This document shows, one piece after another, positions 1-6,674 of a DNA stretch of 10,406 nt. Made by a program: the position numbers and the translations under genes. Source of the DNA: Planctomycetota bacterium (GTDB lineage: Bacteria > Planctomycetota > Phycisphaerae > WQYP01); the NCBI GenBank assembly GCA_021785155.1, contig JAJYGE010000451.1, positions 1 to 10,406 of the forward strand, written 5' to 3'. Under the pieces are notes generated by a model. That model saw only the letters and a list, made by a program, of their open reading frames with translations. It did not search any database and was not told the DNA's origin. The number at the start of each line of letters is the position of its first letter. Within the stretch, counting starts at the first letter, position 1.

Positions 1-262
1 TGTGCTGGCCATTTGTGTCGGCAAAAGCACGTATGCCCGCTGCGGTATTATTGTCAATGTCACGCCGCTGGAACCGGAATGGAAAGGCCGCGTCACCATT
101 GAAATTTCCAATACCACCCCGCTGCCGGCAAAAATTTACGCCAATGAGGGAATCGCTCAGATTATTTTTCTCCGCGGGGAAAAGGTTTGCAATATCAGTT
201 ACGCGGATAAACAGGGGAAGTATCAGGATCAACCCGGGCTGACATTGCCTAAAGTTGATTAG
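1..262 (+). CDS. dcd: dCTP deaminase, C-terminal part (5' end outside window)
   Basis: Deaminates dCTP to dUTP, the route by which many bacteria feed dUMP to thymidylate synthase; cytosolic and normally a homotrimer. The reading frame is open from the window edge, so the apparent GTG start at base 2 is not the real start. About 86 residues are visible, roughly the last half of a protein usually near 180-190 aa. The segment GKSTYARCG matches the conserved GKSS-x-AR nucleotide-binding loop (Ser and Arg of E. coli S111/R115). The Glu in VTIEISN, 21 residues after that Arg, corresponds to catalytic E138 of E. coli. The tail [12 protein letters not shown] is also typical of the family. I cannot tell from this part whether the enzyme is monofunctional or a bifunctional deaminase-dUTPase. 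The next gene downstream is nrdJ, so two deoxynucleotide-supply genes are adjacent. Confidence 0.93.
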   Translation, partial: VLAICVGKSTYARCGIIVNVTPLEPEWKGRVTIEISNTTPLPAKIYANEGIAQIIFLRGEKVCNISYADKQGKYQDQPGLTLPKVD

Positions 263-270
263 CGGAAAAA

Positions 271-306
271 TAAGCGGTTCGGCCTTACGTTGCGCCGACC
301 CGCTTA
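271..306 (+). terminator. Strong hairpin just after dcd (terminator-like or attenuator, no U-tract)
   Basis: Bases 271-283 pair with 294-306: twelve Watson-Crick pairs with a single T-C mismatch at 278/299 and a 10-base loop. It begins 8 bases after the dcd stop codon. On the plus strand it is not followed by a run of T, so it is not a textbook intrinsic terminator; five A's precede it (266-270), which would be a short U-run if read from the minus strand. It could stabilise the dcd mRNA 3' end, act as a weak terminator, or form part of the nrdJ leader. Confidence 0.4.
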
Positions 307-318
307 ACAGGCTATGCC

Positions 319-385
319 GCCGGCCACGGAAAGCCGGGGCTTTCATGGAGTGGCCGGCGACGCCGCAGGATGGGACGTCGCCGGC
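319..385 (+). promoter_or_regulatory. Structured nrdJ leader with two mutually exclusive hairpins
   Basis: Bases 319-327 are a perfect 9-base complement of 350-358, enclosing a small inner hairpin (330-334 with 339-343). Bases 353-362 are a perfect 10-base complement of 376-385. The two stems share 353-358, so only one can form at a time. GCCGG occurs four times (319, 333, 353 and 380). This switch-like layout lies 34 bases before the nrdJ start, between the stop of dcd and the nrdJ ribosome binding site. Candidate nrdJ-associated leader RNAs have been described from comparative genomics, but I do not remember their consensus well enough to claim a match, and I see no canonical cobalamin riboswitch B12-box. 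The regulatory role is inferred. Confidence 0.45.
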
Positions 386-405
386 AAATTTAATCGCACG
401 GAAGC

Positions 406-410
406 AGGAG
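406..410 (+). promoter_or_regulatory. Shine-Dalgarno that sets the nrdJ start
   Basis: AGGAG lies 8 bases before the ATG at 419. The reading frame is open back to another ATG at 314, but that one has only an AGG at 2-base spacing. Together with the typical family N-terminus beginning MKINRRFT, this favours 419 as the start. Confidence 0.75.
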
Positions 411-418
411 TTAAGGCT

Positions 419-3400
419 ATGAAAATCAATCGTCGGTTTACCAAAGCAGGCGTGGACATTTACTCCACGATCAAATTCAACAAACGCACCAGCAAAATTT
501 CCAATGTGGACGGCTCGGTGGTTTTTGAAATGAAGGATGCGGAAATTCCCGCTGACTGGTCACAATTGGCGACCGACATCATGGTCAGCAAATATTTCCG
601 CAAAGCCGGCATTCCGCAAATCGATGCCCAGGGCAAACCGGTGCTTGATGCCAATGGCAAACCAAAGCATGGCCCGGAAACCTCGGTCAAGCAGGTTGTT
701 CATCGCCTGGCTGGCTGCTGGACACACTGGGGACAGGAATATGGCTACTTTGATTCCAAGCAGGACGGACAGGCGTTTTATGATGAACTTGCCCACATGC
801 TGCTGACCCAAAAGGCCGCACCCAATTCGCCGCAATGGTTCAACACCGGCTTGCATTATGCCTATGGTCTTACCGGCCCGTCCCAGGGACATTGGTATGT
901 CAACCCCAAAACGCACCAATTGGAACAATCCACCGATGCTTATACGCATCCGCAACCGCACGCCTGCTTTATTCAGAGCGTCAGCGATGATTTAGTCAAT
1001 GATGGCGGCATTATGGACCTGTGGGTACGTGAGGCGCGGCTGTTTAAGTATGGCTCGGGCACGGGCAGTAATTTTTCCAAACTTCGTGGCGAAAATGAAT
1101 CGCTTTCCGGCGGCGGAAAATCTTCCGGCCTCATGAGCTTCCTGCGTATTGGTGATCGGGCGGCAGGAGCCATTAAATCCGGTGGTACCACGCGCCGGGC
1201 TGCAAAAATGGTATGCCTGGATCTGGATCACCCGGATATTGAAGAATTTGTAAACTGGAAAGTTCGCGAAGAAATCAAAGTTGCCGCGATGGTTGAAGGC
1301 CTTAAGCACCTGCCTAAAGAGCAGCAGGAATTGGCGAAAAGCCTCAAGCTTAAGCTGGATTATGATTTTAACGGCGAAGCTTATTCCACGGTTTCCGGCC
1401 AGAATTCCAATAATTCGGTTCGCGTATCGAATAAATTTATCGATGCGGTGGAAAAAGATTCTGATTGGAACCTCATCCGCCGCACCGATGGCAAAATCCA
1501 CAAAACCCTCAAAGCCCGTAAGCTTTGGCAGGAAGTGGCCTTTGCGGCCTGGCGCTGTGCGGACCCTGGCGTGCAATATGATGATACCATCAACCAATGG
1601 CACACCTGCCCACAAAGTGGCCGCATTAATGCCAGCAACCCGTGCAGCGAATATATGTTTCTGGACAACACCGCCTGCAATCTGGCTTCAATTAATCTCA
1701 TGAAATTCTTTGATGCCACAACGGGAAAATTTGATATTGAAGGCTTTCAGCACGCCTGTCGGCTCTGGACGATCGTACTGGAAATTTCAGTGCTCATGGC
1801 GGCTTATCCCAGCCGTGAAATTGCCCGCTTGAGCTATGAATACCGCACGCTGGGCCTCGGTTACGCCAACATCGGAACAATGTTGATGGTCGGTGGTATT
1901 GCGTATGACAGCGATCAGGCCAGAGCCGTTTGCGGTGCCATCACAGCTTTAATGACCGCTGAATCTTATGCTATTTCCGCGGAAATGGCACGCGAACACG
2001 GGGCCTTTCCCGGCTTTCATCCCAACAGAGAAGACATGTTGCGGGTGATGCGTAACCATCGCGCCGCCGCGTATGCTTCGGGGCAATATGACGGACTTTC
2101 GGTGAAACCCGTGGAAATCGACGCCGCTCAATTTGGCACCCATTCCACGCTTGATCCCGCACTGCTGCAGGCCTGCCGCGAGGCGTGGGATCGGGCCGTT
2201 ACGCTTGGTGAAAAACATGGCTATCGCAATGCCCAAACCACGGTCATCGCCCCCACCGGCACCATCGGCCTGCTGATGGATTGTGATACCACGGGCGTAG
2301 AGCCTGATTTTGCCCTGGTGAAGTTTAAGAAGCTTGCCGGCGGTGGCTATTTTAAAATTGCTAATCAGTCCATTGAGCCGGCATTGCGGAATATGGGCTA
2401 TTCACCGGATCAGATTAAAGACATGCTAACGTATGTGATGGGCACATTGACTCTGCAAGGTGCCCCGCACATCAATATCGACTCCCTTAAGGCGAAGGGC
2501 TTCACGGATGAAGAACTGGCAAAAATAGAGGCATGCCTGCCTTCTGTTTTCGAGCTGGCCTTCGCCTTTTCTACCTGGACTCTCGGCGAGGCGGCCTTAA
2601 CCCGCCTTGGCTTTACCACCCAGCAATGGCAGCAGCCTAATTTTAATCTGCTGCGGGCGTTGGGCTTTACCAAGCGGCAGATTCGCGAAGCCAGCGATGT
2701 CATCTGCGGTTCACAAACCATTGAAGGCGCTGCACATATTAAGCCCGAGCATTTGTCGGTCTTTGATTGTGCCAATCGCTGTGGCCGCAAAGGCAAACGC
2801 TTTATTCATCACATGGGCCACATCCGCATGATGGCCGCAGCCCAGCCGTTTATCAGCGGAGCCATCAGCAAAACCATCAACCTGCCTAACGAAGTGGGTA
2901 TTGGCGATATTGAAGAAGCGTATCGGGAAAGCTGGCAGCTAAGTCTCAAAGCCGTAGCCTTGTACCGCGATGGCTCCAAATTAAGTCAACCTCTGAATTC
3001 CACATCGGATGATGATGCATCCGACGATGCGGATATCGACGCTCTGAAAGTTGAAGCAGCGGCGGCCTGCACCACTTGTGGAGACCCCAGTCCATCGTTA
3101 TTAGGGGATGGAACCGTGGCCGCCGGTACGCTTGAAACCGGCTCCACCGGCGGATCCAAGGTTGTTGAACGCATTGTCGAAAAAGTAGTGCATCGCCCGC
3201 TGCGCCGCCGCCTGCCGGACACGCGCAACAGCATCACACATAAATTTGATATCGCCGGCCATGAGGGGTATCTCACCTGCGGTCTTTTTGATGACAACAG
3301 CCCCGGTGAAGTGTTTATCACCATGGCCAAGCAGGGCAGCACCGTCGGTGGCTTGATGGACACCATTGCCACGCTGGTGTCCCTGAATTTGCAATATGGT

Positions 3401-3961
3401 GTTCCGCTGGAGGCTATTGTCCGCAAGTTTGAACACATGAGGTTTGAACCGGCGGGTATGACCACCAATGCGGATATTCCCATTGCTAAAAGCCCCATTG
3501 ATTATCTGGTACGCTGGCTGGGCATGCAGTTTATTGCGGGGTATCGTGACGCCAATTCCCCCCGGCGGCAACACGCCAATGCTGCCCCTGCTCAAGAACC
3601 TCTTGCCATGGTCTTGGAACCTGTTGCACAGATTGCGCCGCCCGCCACCGTGGCCAAGGCCAGCGGTAATGGCAATGGCAACGGAAAAGGCAATGGCCAC
3701 CATAACCGCATGGAAGATGCTCCCAGTGATCTTGCTGCGTCATCAGGCTTGCAGGCTGCGGCCAACCGGGCAACAACCGGCGCTGGCCGTCCCGCGGCAG
3801 GTCGGATGGTACCTGAAAAAGCCTCTTCCGCCAGTGCTCTTTCGCAGCAAATGGCCACCTTGATGGGTGATGCTCCGGTTTGCAAGTGTGGCAGCATCAC
3901 CGTGCGTAATGGAAGTTGCTACAAATGCCTGAATTGCGGTGATTCGCTGGGCTGCTCCTGA
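419..3961 (+). CDS. nrdJ: Adenosylcobalamin-dependent (class II) ribonucleoside-diphosphate reductase
   Basis: Reduces ribonucleotides to deoxyribonucleotides using a thiyl radical generated from adenosylcobalamin; oxygen-independent, cytosolic. The product is 1180 aa from the ATG at 419. Family motifs appear in order: C183 in PHACFIQS; GSGTGSNFS (about 212); SGGTTRRAAKM (about 254); N407, C409, E411 and C420 in NPCSEYMFLDNTAC; APTGTIG (611-617); SGAISKTINLP near 814. N407/C409/E411/C420 reproduce the spacing of N320/C322/E324/C333 in the Thermotoga enzyme, so C409 is the predicted thiyl cysteine and C183/C420 the redox pair. Residues about 926-1040 form a TSCPD domain. An Asn/Gly-rich linker (about 1083-1093) leads to a C-terminal Cys-rich tail (C1155, C1157, C1167, C1170, C1173, C1179) ending CGDSLGCS, the expected shuttle/zinc-ribbon end. 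An additional CTTC lies at 884-887. The gene follows dcd and is preceded by the structured leader. Confidence 0.97.
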   Translation: MKINRRFTKAGVDIYSTIKFNKRTSKISNVDGSVVFEMKDAEIPADWSQLATDIMVSKYFRKAGIPQIDAQGKPVLDANGKPKHGPETSVKQVVHRLAGCWTHWGQEYGYFDSKQDGQAFYDELAHMLLTQKAAPNSPQWFNTGLHYAYGLTGPSQGHWYVNPKTHQLEQSTDAYTHPQPHACFIQSVSDDLVNDGGIMDLWVREARLFKYGSGTGSNFSKLRGENESLSGGGKSSGLMSFLRIGDRAAGAIKSGGTTRRAAKMVCLDLDHPDIEEFVNWKVREEIKVAAMVEGLKHLPKEQQELAKSLKLKLDYDFNGEAYSTVSGQNSNNSVRVSNKFIDAVEKDSDWNLIRRTDGKIHKTLKARKLWQEVAFAAWRCADPGVQYDDTINQWHTCPQSGRINASNPCSEYMFLDNTACNLASINLMKFFDATTGKFDIEGFQHACRLWTIVLEISVLMAAYPSREIARLSYEYRTLGLGYANIGTMLMVGGIAYDSDQARAVCGAITALMTAESYAISAEMAREHGAFPGFHPNREDMLRVMRNHRAAAYASGQYDGLSVKPVEIDAAQFGTHSTLDPALLQACREAWDRAVTLGEKHGYRNAQTTVIAPTGTIGLLMDCDTTGVEPDFALVKFKKLAGGGYFKIANQSIEPALRNMGYSPDQIKDMLTYVMGTLTLQGAPHINIDSLKAKGFTDEELAKIEACLPSVFELAFAFSTWTLGEAALTRLGFTTQQWQQPNFNLLRALGFTKRQIREASDVICGSQTIEGAAHIKPEHLSVFDCANRCGRKGKRFIHHMGHIRMMAAAQPFISGAISKTINLPNEVGIGDIEEAYRESWQLSLKAVALYRDGSKLSQPLNSTSDDDASDDADIDALKVEAAAACTTCGDPSPSLLGDGTVAAGTLETGSTGGSKVVERIVEKVVHRPLRRRLPDTRNSITHKFDIAGHEGYLTCGLFDDNSPGEVFITMAKQGSTVGGLMDTIATLVSLNLQYGVPLEAIVRKFEHMRFEPAGMTTNADIPIAKSPIDYLVRWLGMQFIAGYRDANSPRRQHANAAPAQEPLAMVLEPVAQIAPPATVAKASGNGNGNGKGNGHHNRMEDAPSDLAASSGLQAAANRATTGAGRPAAGRMVPEKASSASALSQQMATLMGDAPVCKCGSITVRNGSCYKCLNCGDSLGCS

Positions 3962-3973
3962 GAACCGATACGC

Positions 3974-5539
3974 ATGAAAACGCCGTCGCCAATTTCTGAA
4001 AATCTGTTTCGCAGGTGGCGATTCTGGTTGATGGCGGCACTGGTTGCGGGAATTGCGTGGCGACTTATTGATTATGTGCTGCGGTTTCCGGTATGGGGTG
4101 ATGAAGCCTCCCTGGGCATGAATATCATTACTCGCAATTACCGGCAATTACTGCAACCCCTGGGCCATACGCAGGTTTGCCCTATTGGTTTTCTGTGGGT
4201 TTCCAAACTTATGACCTCGGTGGCGGGAACCTCGGCGCTAACGCTTCGCTTTTTTCCGCTTCTCTGCGGAGTAGCCGCTGTGCTTATCGCGTGGCCGATT
4301 TTTCATCGGGTGGCCGGGCGACGGGTGGGGGTGATCGCCACGGCCATGCTGGCTTGTTCACTGGCCACCGTGCGCTACAGCACGGACTTTAAACCCTATT
4401 CCACCGATCTGCTGGTGGCTATGAGCTATGTGGGAATGGGGTTTTGGGCGTTGCGACGACCCAAAGATGCCAAACCGCTGATCTATCTGATACTCTTCAC
4501 GCCTCTGGCATTGTTTTTTTCATTTCCCGCTATTTTCATGGCGGCGGCGGTGAGTATGGCACTTTTGATCAGGCAGATCAAAGATTCCAATAAAACGTGT
4601 CGATGGCTCTTTGTCGGATTCAACGTTCTGACGTTGGGTGTTTTCGCAATTTTGTTTTTCGGTTTTATGCTCGGTCAGATGCACCATACCAAAGCCGGTA
4701 TGGATGTGTATTGGAGAAATGCGTTTCCGCCGCTGAATTGGCATATTTTTGGATGGTTGATCCAGGCCCACGTCTCGAACATGATGAGTTATCCACTGGG
4801 CGGAAAAAAGGGAATCGCACTTCTTATTACGCCTTTGTGCATCGTCGGGGCCTGGCGTTTATGGCATAAATGCCGGCGGGCGGAATTTGTGCTGCTGACG
4901 GCTCCATTTGCCCTGACATTTTTCGCCGCGCTGGTTCGCGCGTACCCTTATGGAACAAGTTCCCGTGTGCAGCAGCATCTGGTTCCATCTATTATGCTGC
5001 TATCATCCATCGGTGCTCTCACCATCGCAGCAATGATAATGCGTAAGAGTCATTCGCTTGCGGTGTGGCGGGCGGTAACAGGCGGCGTCGTTGCGTCGAT
5101 GCTGGTTTTAGTCGCAATATGTGTCGGCTTGGATATTGATCATCCATGGGTTGGGCCTGGACCAAGAATGGTGCGTAATTTAACCCGGTCTGTTTTCAAC
5201 CATGCCGGCAAAAATACTGAAATTATTATCGTCAATCATAAGCCTGATTTATTTGCGTCGGAAATCGCCTGGTATTTTCATACGCAACGCCATGCTTATA
5301 AAACCGGCGTTCCTCTGTCTCCCGGTGCGATTGAGCCGTCGTCGCGGCGAATTTGGATCATTCATTTTGGTTATAAACCAATTCCTCATTTCGATCAACA
5401 GGTGCTTGCCAAACTTAAAGCCCACCGGGTTACGCTGCAACTTGTTAAACAGCATGACCGTACTATGCGGGTTGGCTTCAGTAAAAATCCACCCGTGGTG
5501 GCTCAGGCCTCTTTATTTGCACTTACCTGGCACCATTGA
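3974..5539 (+). CDS. Multi-pass membrane glycosyltransferase, GT-C / PMT (GT39)-like
   Basis: Predicted inner-membrane glycosyltransferase that would move a sugar from a polyprenyl-phosphate donor to a lipid, protein or glycan on the outer face of the membrane; the acceptor is unknown. The product is 521 aa with about ten hydrophobic segments (roughly 15-36, 88-110, 116-133, 144-160, 168-198, 211-234, 279-295, 304-322, 336-355, 366-386) and a soluble C-terminal part of about 130 residues. After the first membrane segment comes WGDEAS with D43/E44, the position of the essential acidic residue in GT-C enzymes. The second loop has STDFKPYSTD (136-145), like the acidic/Lys/Tyr signature of ArnT/PMT-like proteins. 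ATG follows the nrdJ stop by 12 bases and has only a weak Shine-Dalgarno, suggesting translational coupling. The family call rests on topology and these two motifs; exact specificity cannot be read. Confidence 0.75.
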   Translation: MKTPSPISENLFRRWRFWLMAALVAGIAWRLIDYVLRFPVWGDEASLGMNIITRNYRQLLQPLGHTQVCPIGFLWVSKLMTSVAGTSALTLRFFPLLCGVAAVLIAWPIFHRVAGRRVGVIATAMLACSLATVRYSTDFKPYSTDLLVAMSYVGMGFWALRRPKDAKPLIYLILFTPLALFFSFPAIFMAAAVSMALLIRQIKDSNKTCRWLFVGFNVLTLGVFAILFFGFMLGQMHHTKAGMDVYWRNAFPPLNWHIFGWLIQAHVSNMMSYPLGGKKGIALLITPLCIVGAWRLWHKCRRAEFVLLTAPFALTFFAALVRAYPYGTSSRVQQHLVPSIMLLSSIGALTIAAMIMRKSHSLAVWRAVTGGVVASMLVLVAICVGLDIDHPWVGPGPRMVRNLTRSVFNHAGKNTEIIIVNHKPDLFASEIAWYFHTQRHAYKTGVPLSPGAIEPSSRRIWIIHFGYKPIPHFDQQVLAKLKAHRVTLQLVKQHDRTMRVGFSKNPPVVAQASLFALTWHH

Positions 5540-5658
5540 CGCAACGCGGGGTTTTCCTTGCTGATCGCGCCGCATTCACCTAGAATTACTTCCGGCGGCT
5601 GGTATAAGTCTGATAATGTTTCGGCCTTTACGCAGCATCTGGAAGGATCGTATGACCC
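5540..5658 (+). other. Intergenic gap before the PH-like gene; weak promoter candidates only
   Basis: This gap holds no gene. TATAAG (5603-5608) and GATAAT (5612-5617) could serve as -10 elements, but neither has a convincing -35 at 16-18 bases. A purine-rich GGAAGGA (5641-5647) is the likely ribosome binding site for the gene at 5659. No convincing terminator is visible after the glycosyltransferase gene, so read-through from the nrdJ block is possible. Confidence 0.3.
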
Positions 5659-6189
5659 ATGGGTGAGAACAGGAAAGACGCCAATTGGAAGTTTTGGCGC
5701 ATCGACAACAAGAAGATATTTATTTATCGCCCGGTTATTACGTTCTGGCTCAAGTTTCGCGTTGGCATGTCGGTACTGGTAGCGATGGTAACAGCCGCGT
5801 TTGCCATGTTGCTGATATTCCGTCCGCTCTGGTTTCATCTGGCGGACCCGCACGCAGCCTACATCATCGGCCCGATTATGCTGCTGGCCGGCGTGATTCA
5901 GATGTTTCTGATGCTTAATAGTTCGCTGGGCTGTATGGCGGTGGTGCAAAATGACTGCATCAACGTGCGCGGGAGGCGATATTTCTGGAAGCAGATTCGA
6001 GACGTCTCCGTGGAAGCCAGTTCCTTTGGACCCAAGGGCCAGCCATCGCTGAAACTTCATGTCGCCAAACGTAAGGGTGAAAAACTCGTCACCATCATCC
6101 CCGAAGGCATGGCCGGTCAGCAGGATCTCGATCAACTCGCCCGGCACATTAAAAAGCTCATCAAACAATTGGCGGATAAACTTAAATGA
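5659..6189 (+). CDS. Small two-TM membrane protein with bacterial PH-like domain
   Basis: The product is 176 aa of unknown function. A short basic N-terminal region is followed by two hydrophobic segments (about 36-54 and 68-87), then a cytosolic-looking domain (about 92-175). That domain has a beta-rich pattern ending in an amphipathic helix (LDQLARHIKKLIKQLADKLK), as in bacterial PH / YcxB-like domains attached to membrane hairpins. I recognise the architecture, not an ortholog. ATG 5659 is the earliest possible start because an in-frame TGA sits at 5653-5655; GGAAGGA lies 11 bases upstream. A four-codon ORF (5652-5666) overlaps the start. The gene stands alone between the glycosyltransferase and a convergent operon. 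A long antisense frame over the same bases looks His-rich and artefactual, so the plus-strand frame is preferred. Confidence 0.65.
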   Translation: MGENRKDANWKFWRIDNKKIFIYRPVITFWLKFRVGMSVLVAMVTAAFAMLLIFRPLWFHLADPHAAYIIGPIMLLAGVIQMFLMLNSSLGCMAVVQNDCINVRGRRYFWKQIRDVSVEASSFGPKGQPSLKLHVAKRKGEKLVTIIPEGMAGQQDLDQLARHIKKLIKQLADKLK

Positions 6190-6196
6190 GCCGCTT

Positions 6197-6216
6197 ATTA
6201 CCACTTGGCCGGTAAT
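6197..6216 (+). repeat. Short inverted repeat after the PH-like gene
   Basis: ATTACC (6197-6202) pairs with GGTAAT (6211-6216) around an 8-base loop, starting 8 bases after the stop of the PH-like gene. No T-run follows on either strand. It may be an mRNA 3'-end hairpin in the convergent gap or simple coincidence. Confidence 0.25.
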
Positions 6217-6248
6217 GACCGAGACCAGTCACCTGATGCTGAACCGGG

Positions 6249-6267
6249 AGGGTCAACATGACCTTTT
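6249..6267 (+). terminator. Weak intrinsic-terminator-like hairpin in the convergent gap
   Basis: AGGGTCA (6249-6255) pairs with TGACCTT (6259-6265), seven pairs including one G-U, around the loop ACA. The T-run 6264-6267 is only four long and partly inside the stem. It lies 60 bases after the plus-strand PH-like gene and overlaps the stop codon of the minus-strand cupin gene, so it could end plus-strand transcripts. The T-run is too short for confidence. Confidence 0.35.
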
Positions 6268-6661
6268 ATCCCAGATATTGTTCATCGCTGACTTTTTCCA
6301 GCCAGTCGACGACCTTGCCATTGAGAGCTTCGGCGATGGCGATATGTGTCATGGCCGTGGTGGTGGCGGCACCGTGCCAATGTTTTTCGCCCGGGGCGAA
6401 CCACACAATATCGCCGGGGTGGACTGCTTCAATCGCCCCGCCTTCGCGTTGCGCGCGTCCGCAACCCGCCGTCACGATCAGCGTTTGCCCCAGCGGATGT
6501 GTGTGCCACGCGGTCCGGGCGCCGGGTTCAAATGTAACTATTGCGCCGCCTACACGCGCGGGATCGCCGCCCTTAAACGGCGAGTCAATCCGCACTGCCC
6601 CGGTAAACCATTCTGCCGGTCCCTTGGCCGATGGCAGTGAGCCGTTTCGTTTTATGTCCAT
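6266..6661 (-). CDS. Cupin protein of the manganese hydroxynitrile lyase-like family
   Basis: Small single-domain cupin of 131 aa, cytosolic. It closely resembles the cupin (R)-hydroxynitrile lyase of Granulicella tundricola (GtHNL), as far as I remember that sequence: the length is the same, and residues fall on the same numbers without gaps. The metal ligands H53, H55 and Q59 (in HTHPLGQ) and H94 (in GEKHWHG) are all present, as are A40 and V42. Position 110, Gln in GtHNL, is Ala here. WFTG near the N-terminus and KVSDEQY at the C-terminus are also shared. Cyanohydrin cleavage is the assayed activity of that enzyme; the natural role of such cupins is unclear and many are annotated only as cupin 2. 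ATG is preceded by AAGGA at 7-base spacing. It is the last gene of the lnt run, 13 bases after the HEAT gene. Confidence 0.88.
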   Translation of the reverse strand: MDIKRNGSLPSAKGPAEWFTGAVRIDSPFKGGDPARVGGAIVTFEPGARTAWHTHPLGQTLIVTAGCGRAQREGGAIEAVHPGDIVWFAPGEKHWHGAATTTAMTHIAIAEALNGKVVDWLEKVSDEQYLG

Positions 6662-6674
6662 GATGTTTTCCTTA

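Noticed and set aside
245..272. Possible sigma70 promoter (TTGCCT ... AAAATA) at the end of dcd
   Set aside because: Both boxes match poorly, so it was not listed; nrdJ may instead be read through from dcd.
314..418. N-terminal extension of nrdJ from the ATG at 314
   Set aside because: The frame is open, but the ribosome binding site at 406-410 and the typical family N-terminus at 419 favour the later start; the region is better explained as a structured leader.
311..418. Standard cobalamin riboswitch before nrdJ
   Set aside because: The regulatory logic would fit, but I cannot find the conserved B12-box or core junction sequences, and the leader is short for that class.
5503..6204. 233-codon antisense frame over the PH-like gene
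   Set aside because: Its translation is His/Gln-rich with no recognisable domain, while the plus-strand frame gives two clean membrane segments and a ribosome binding site.
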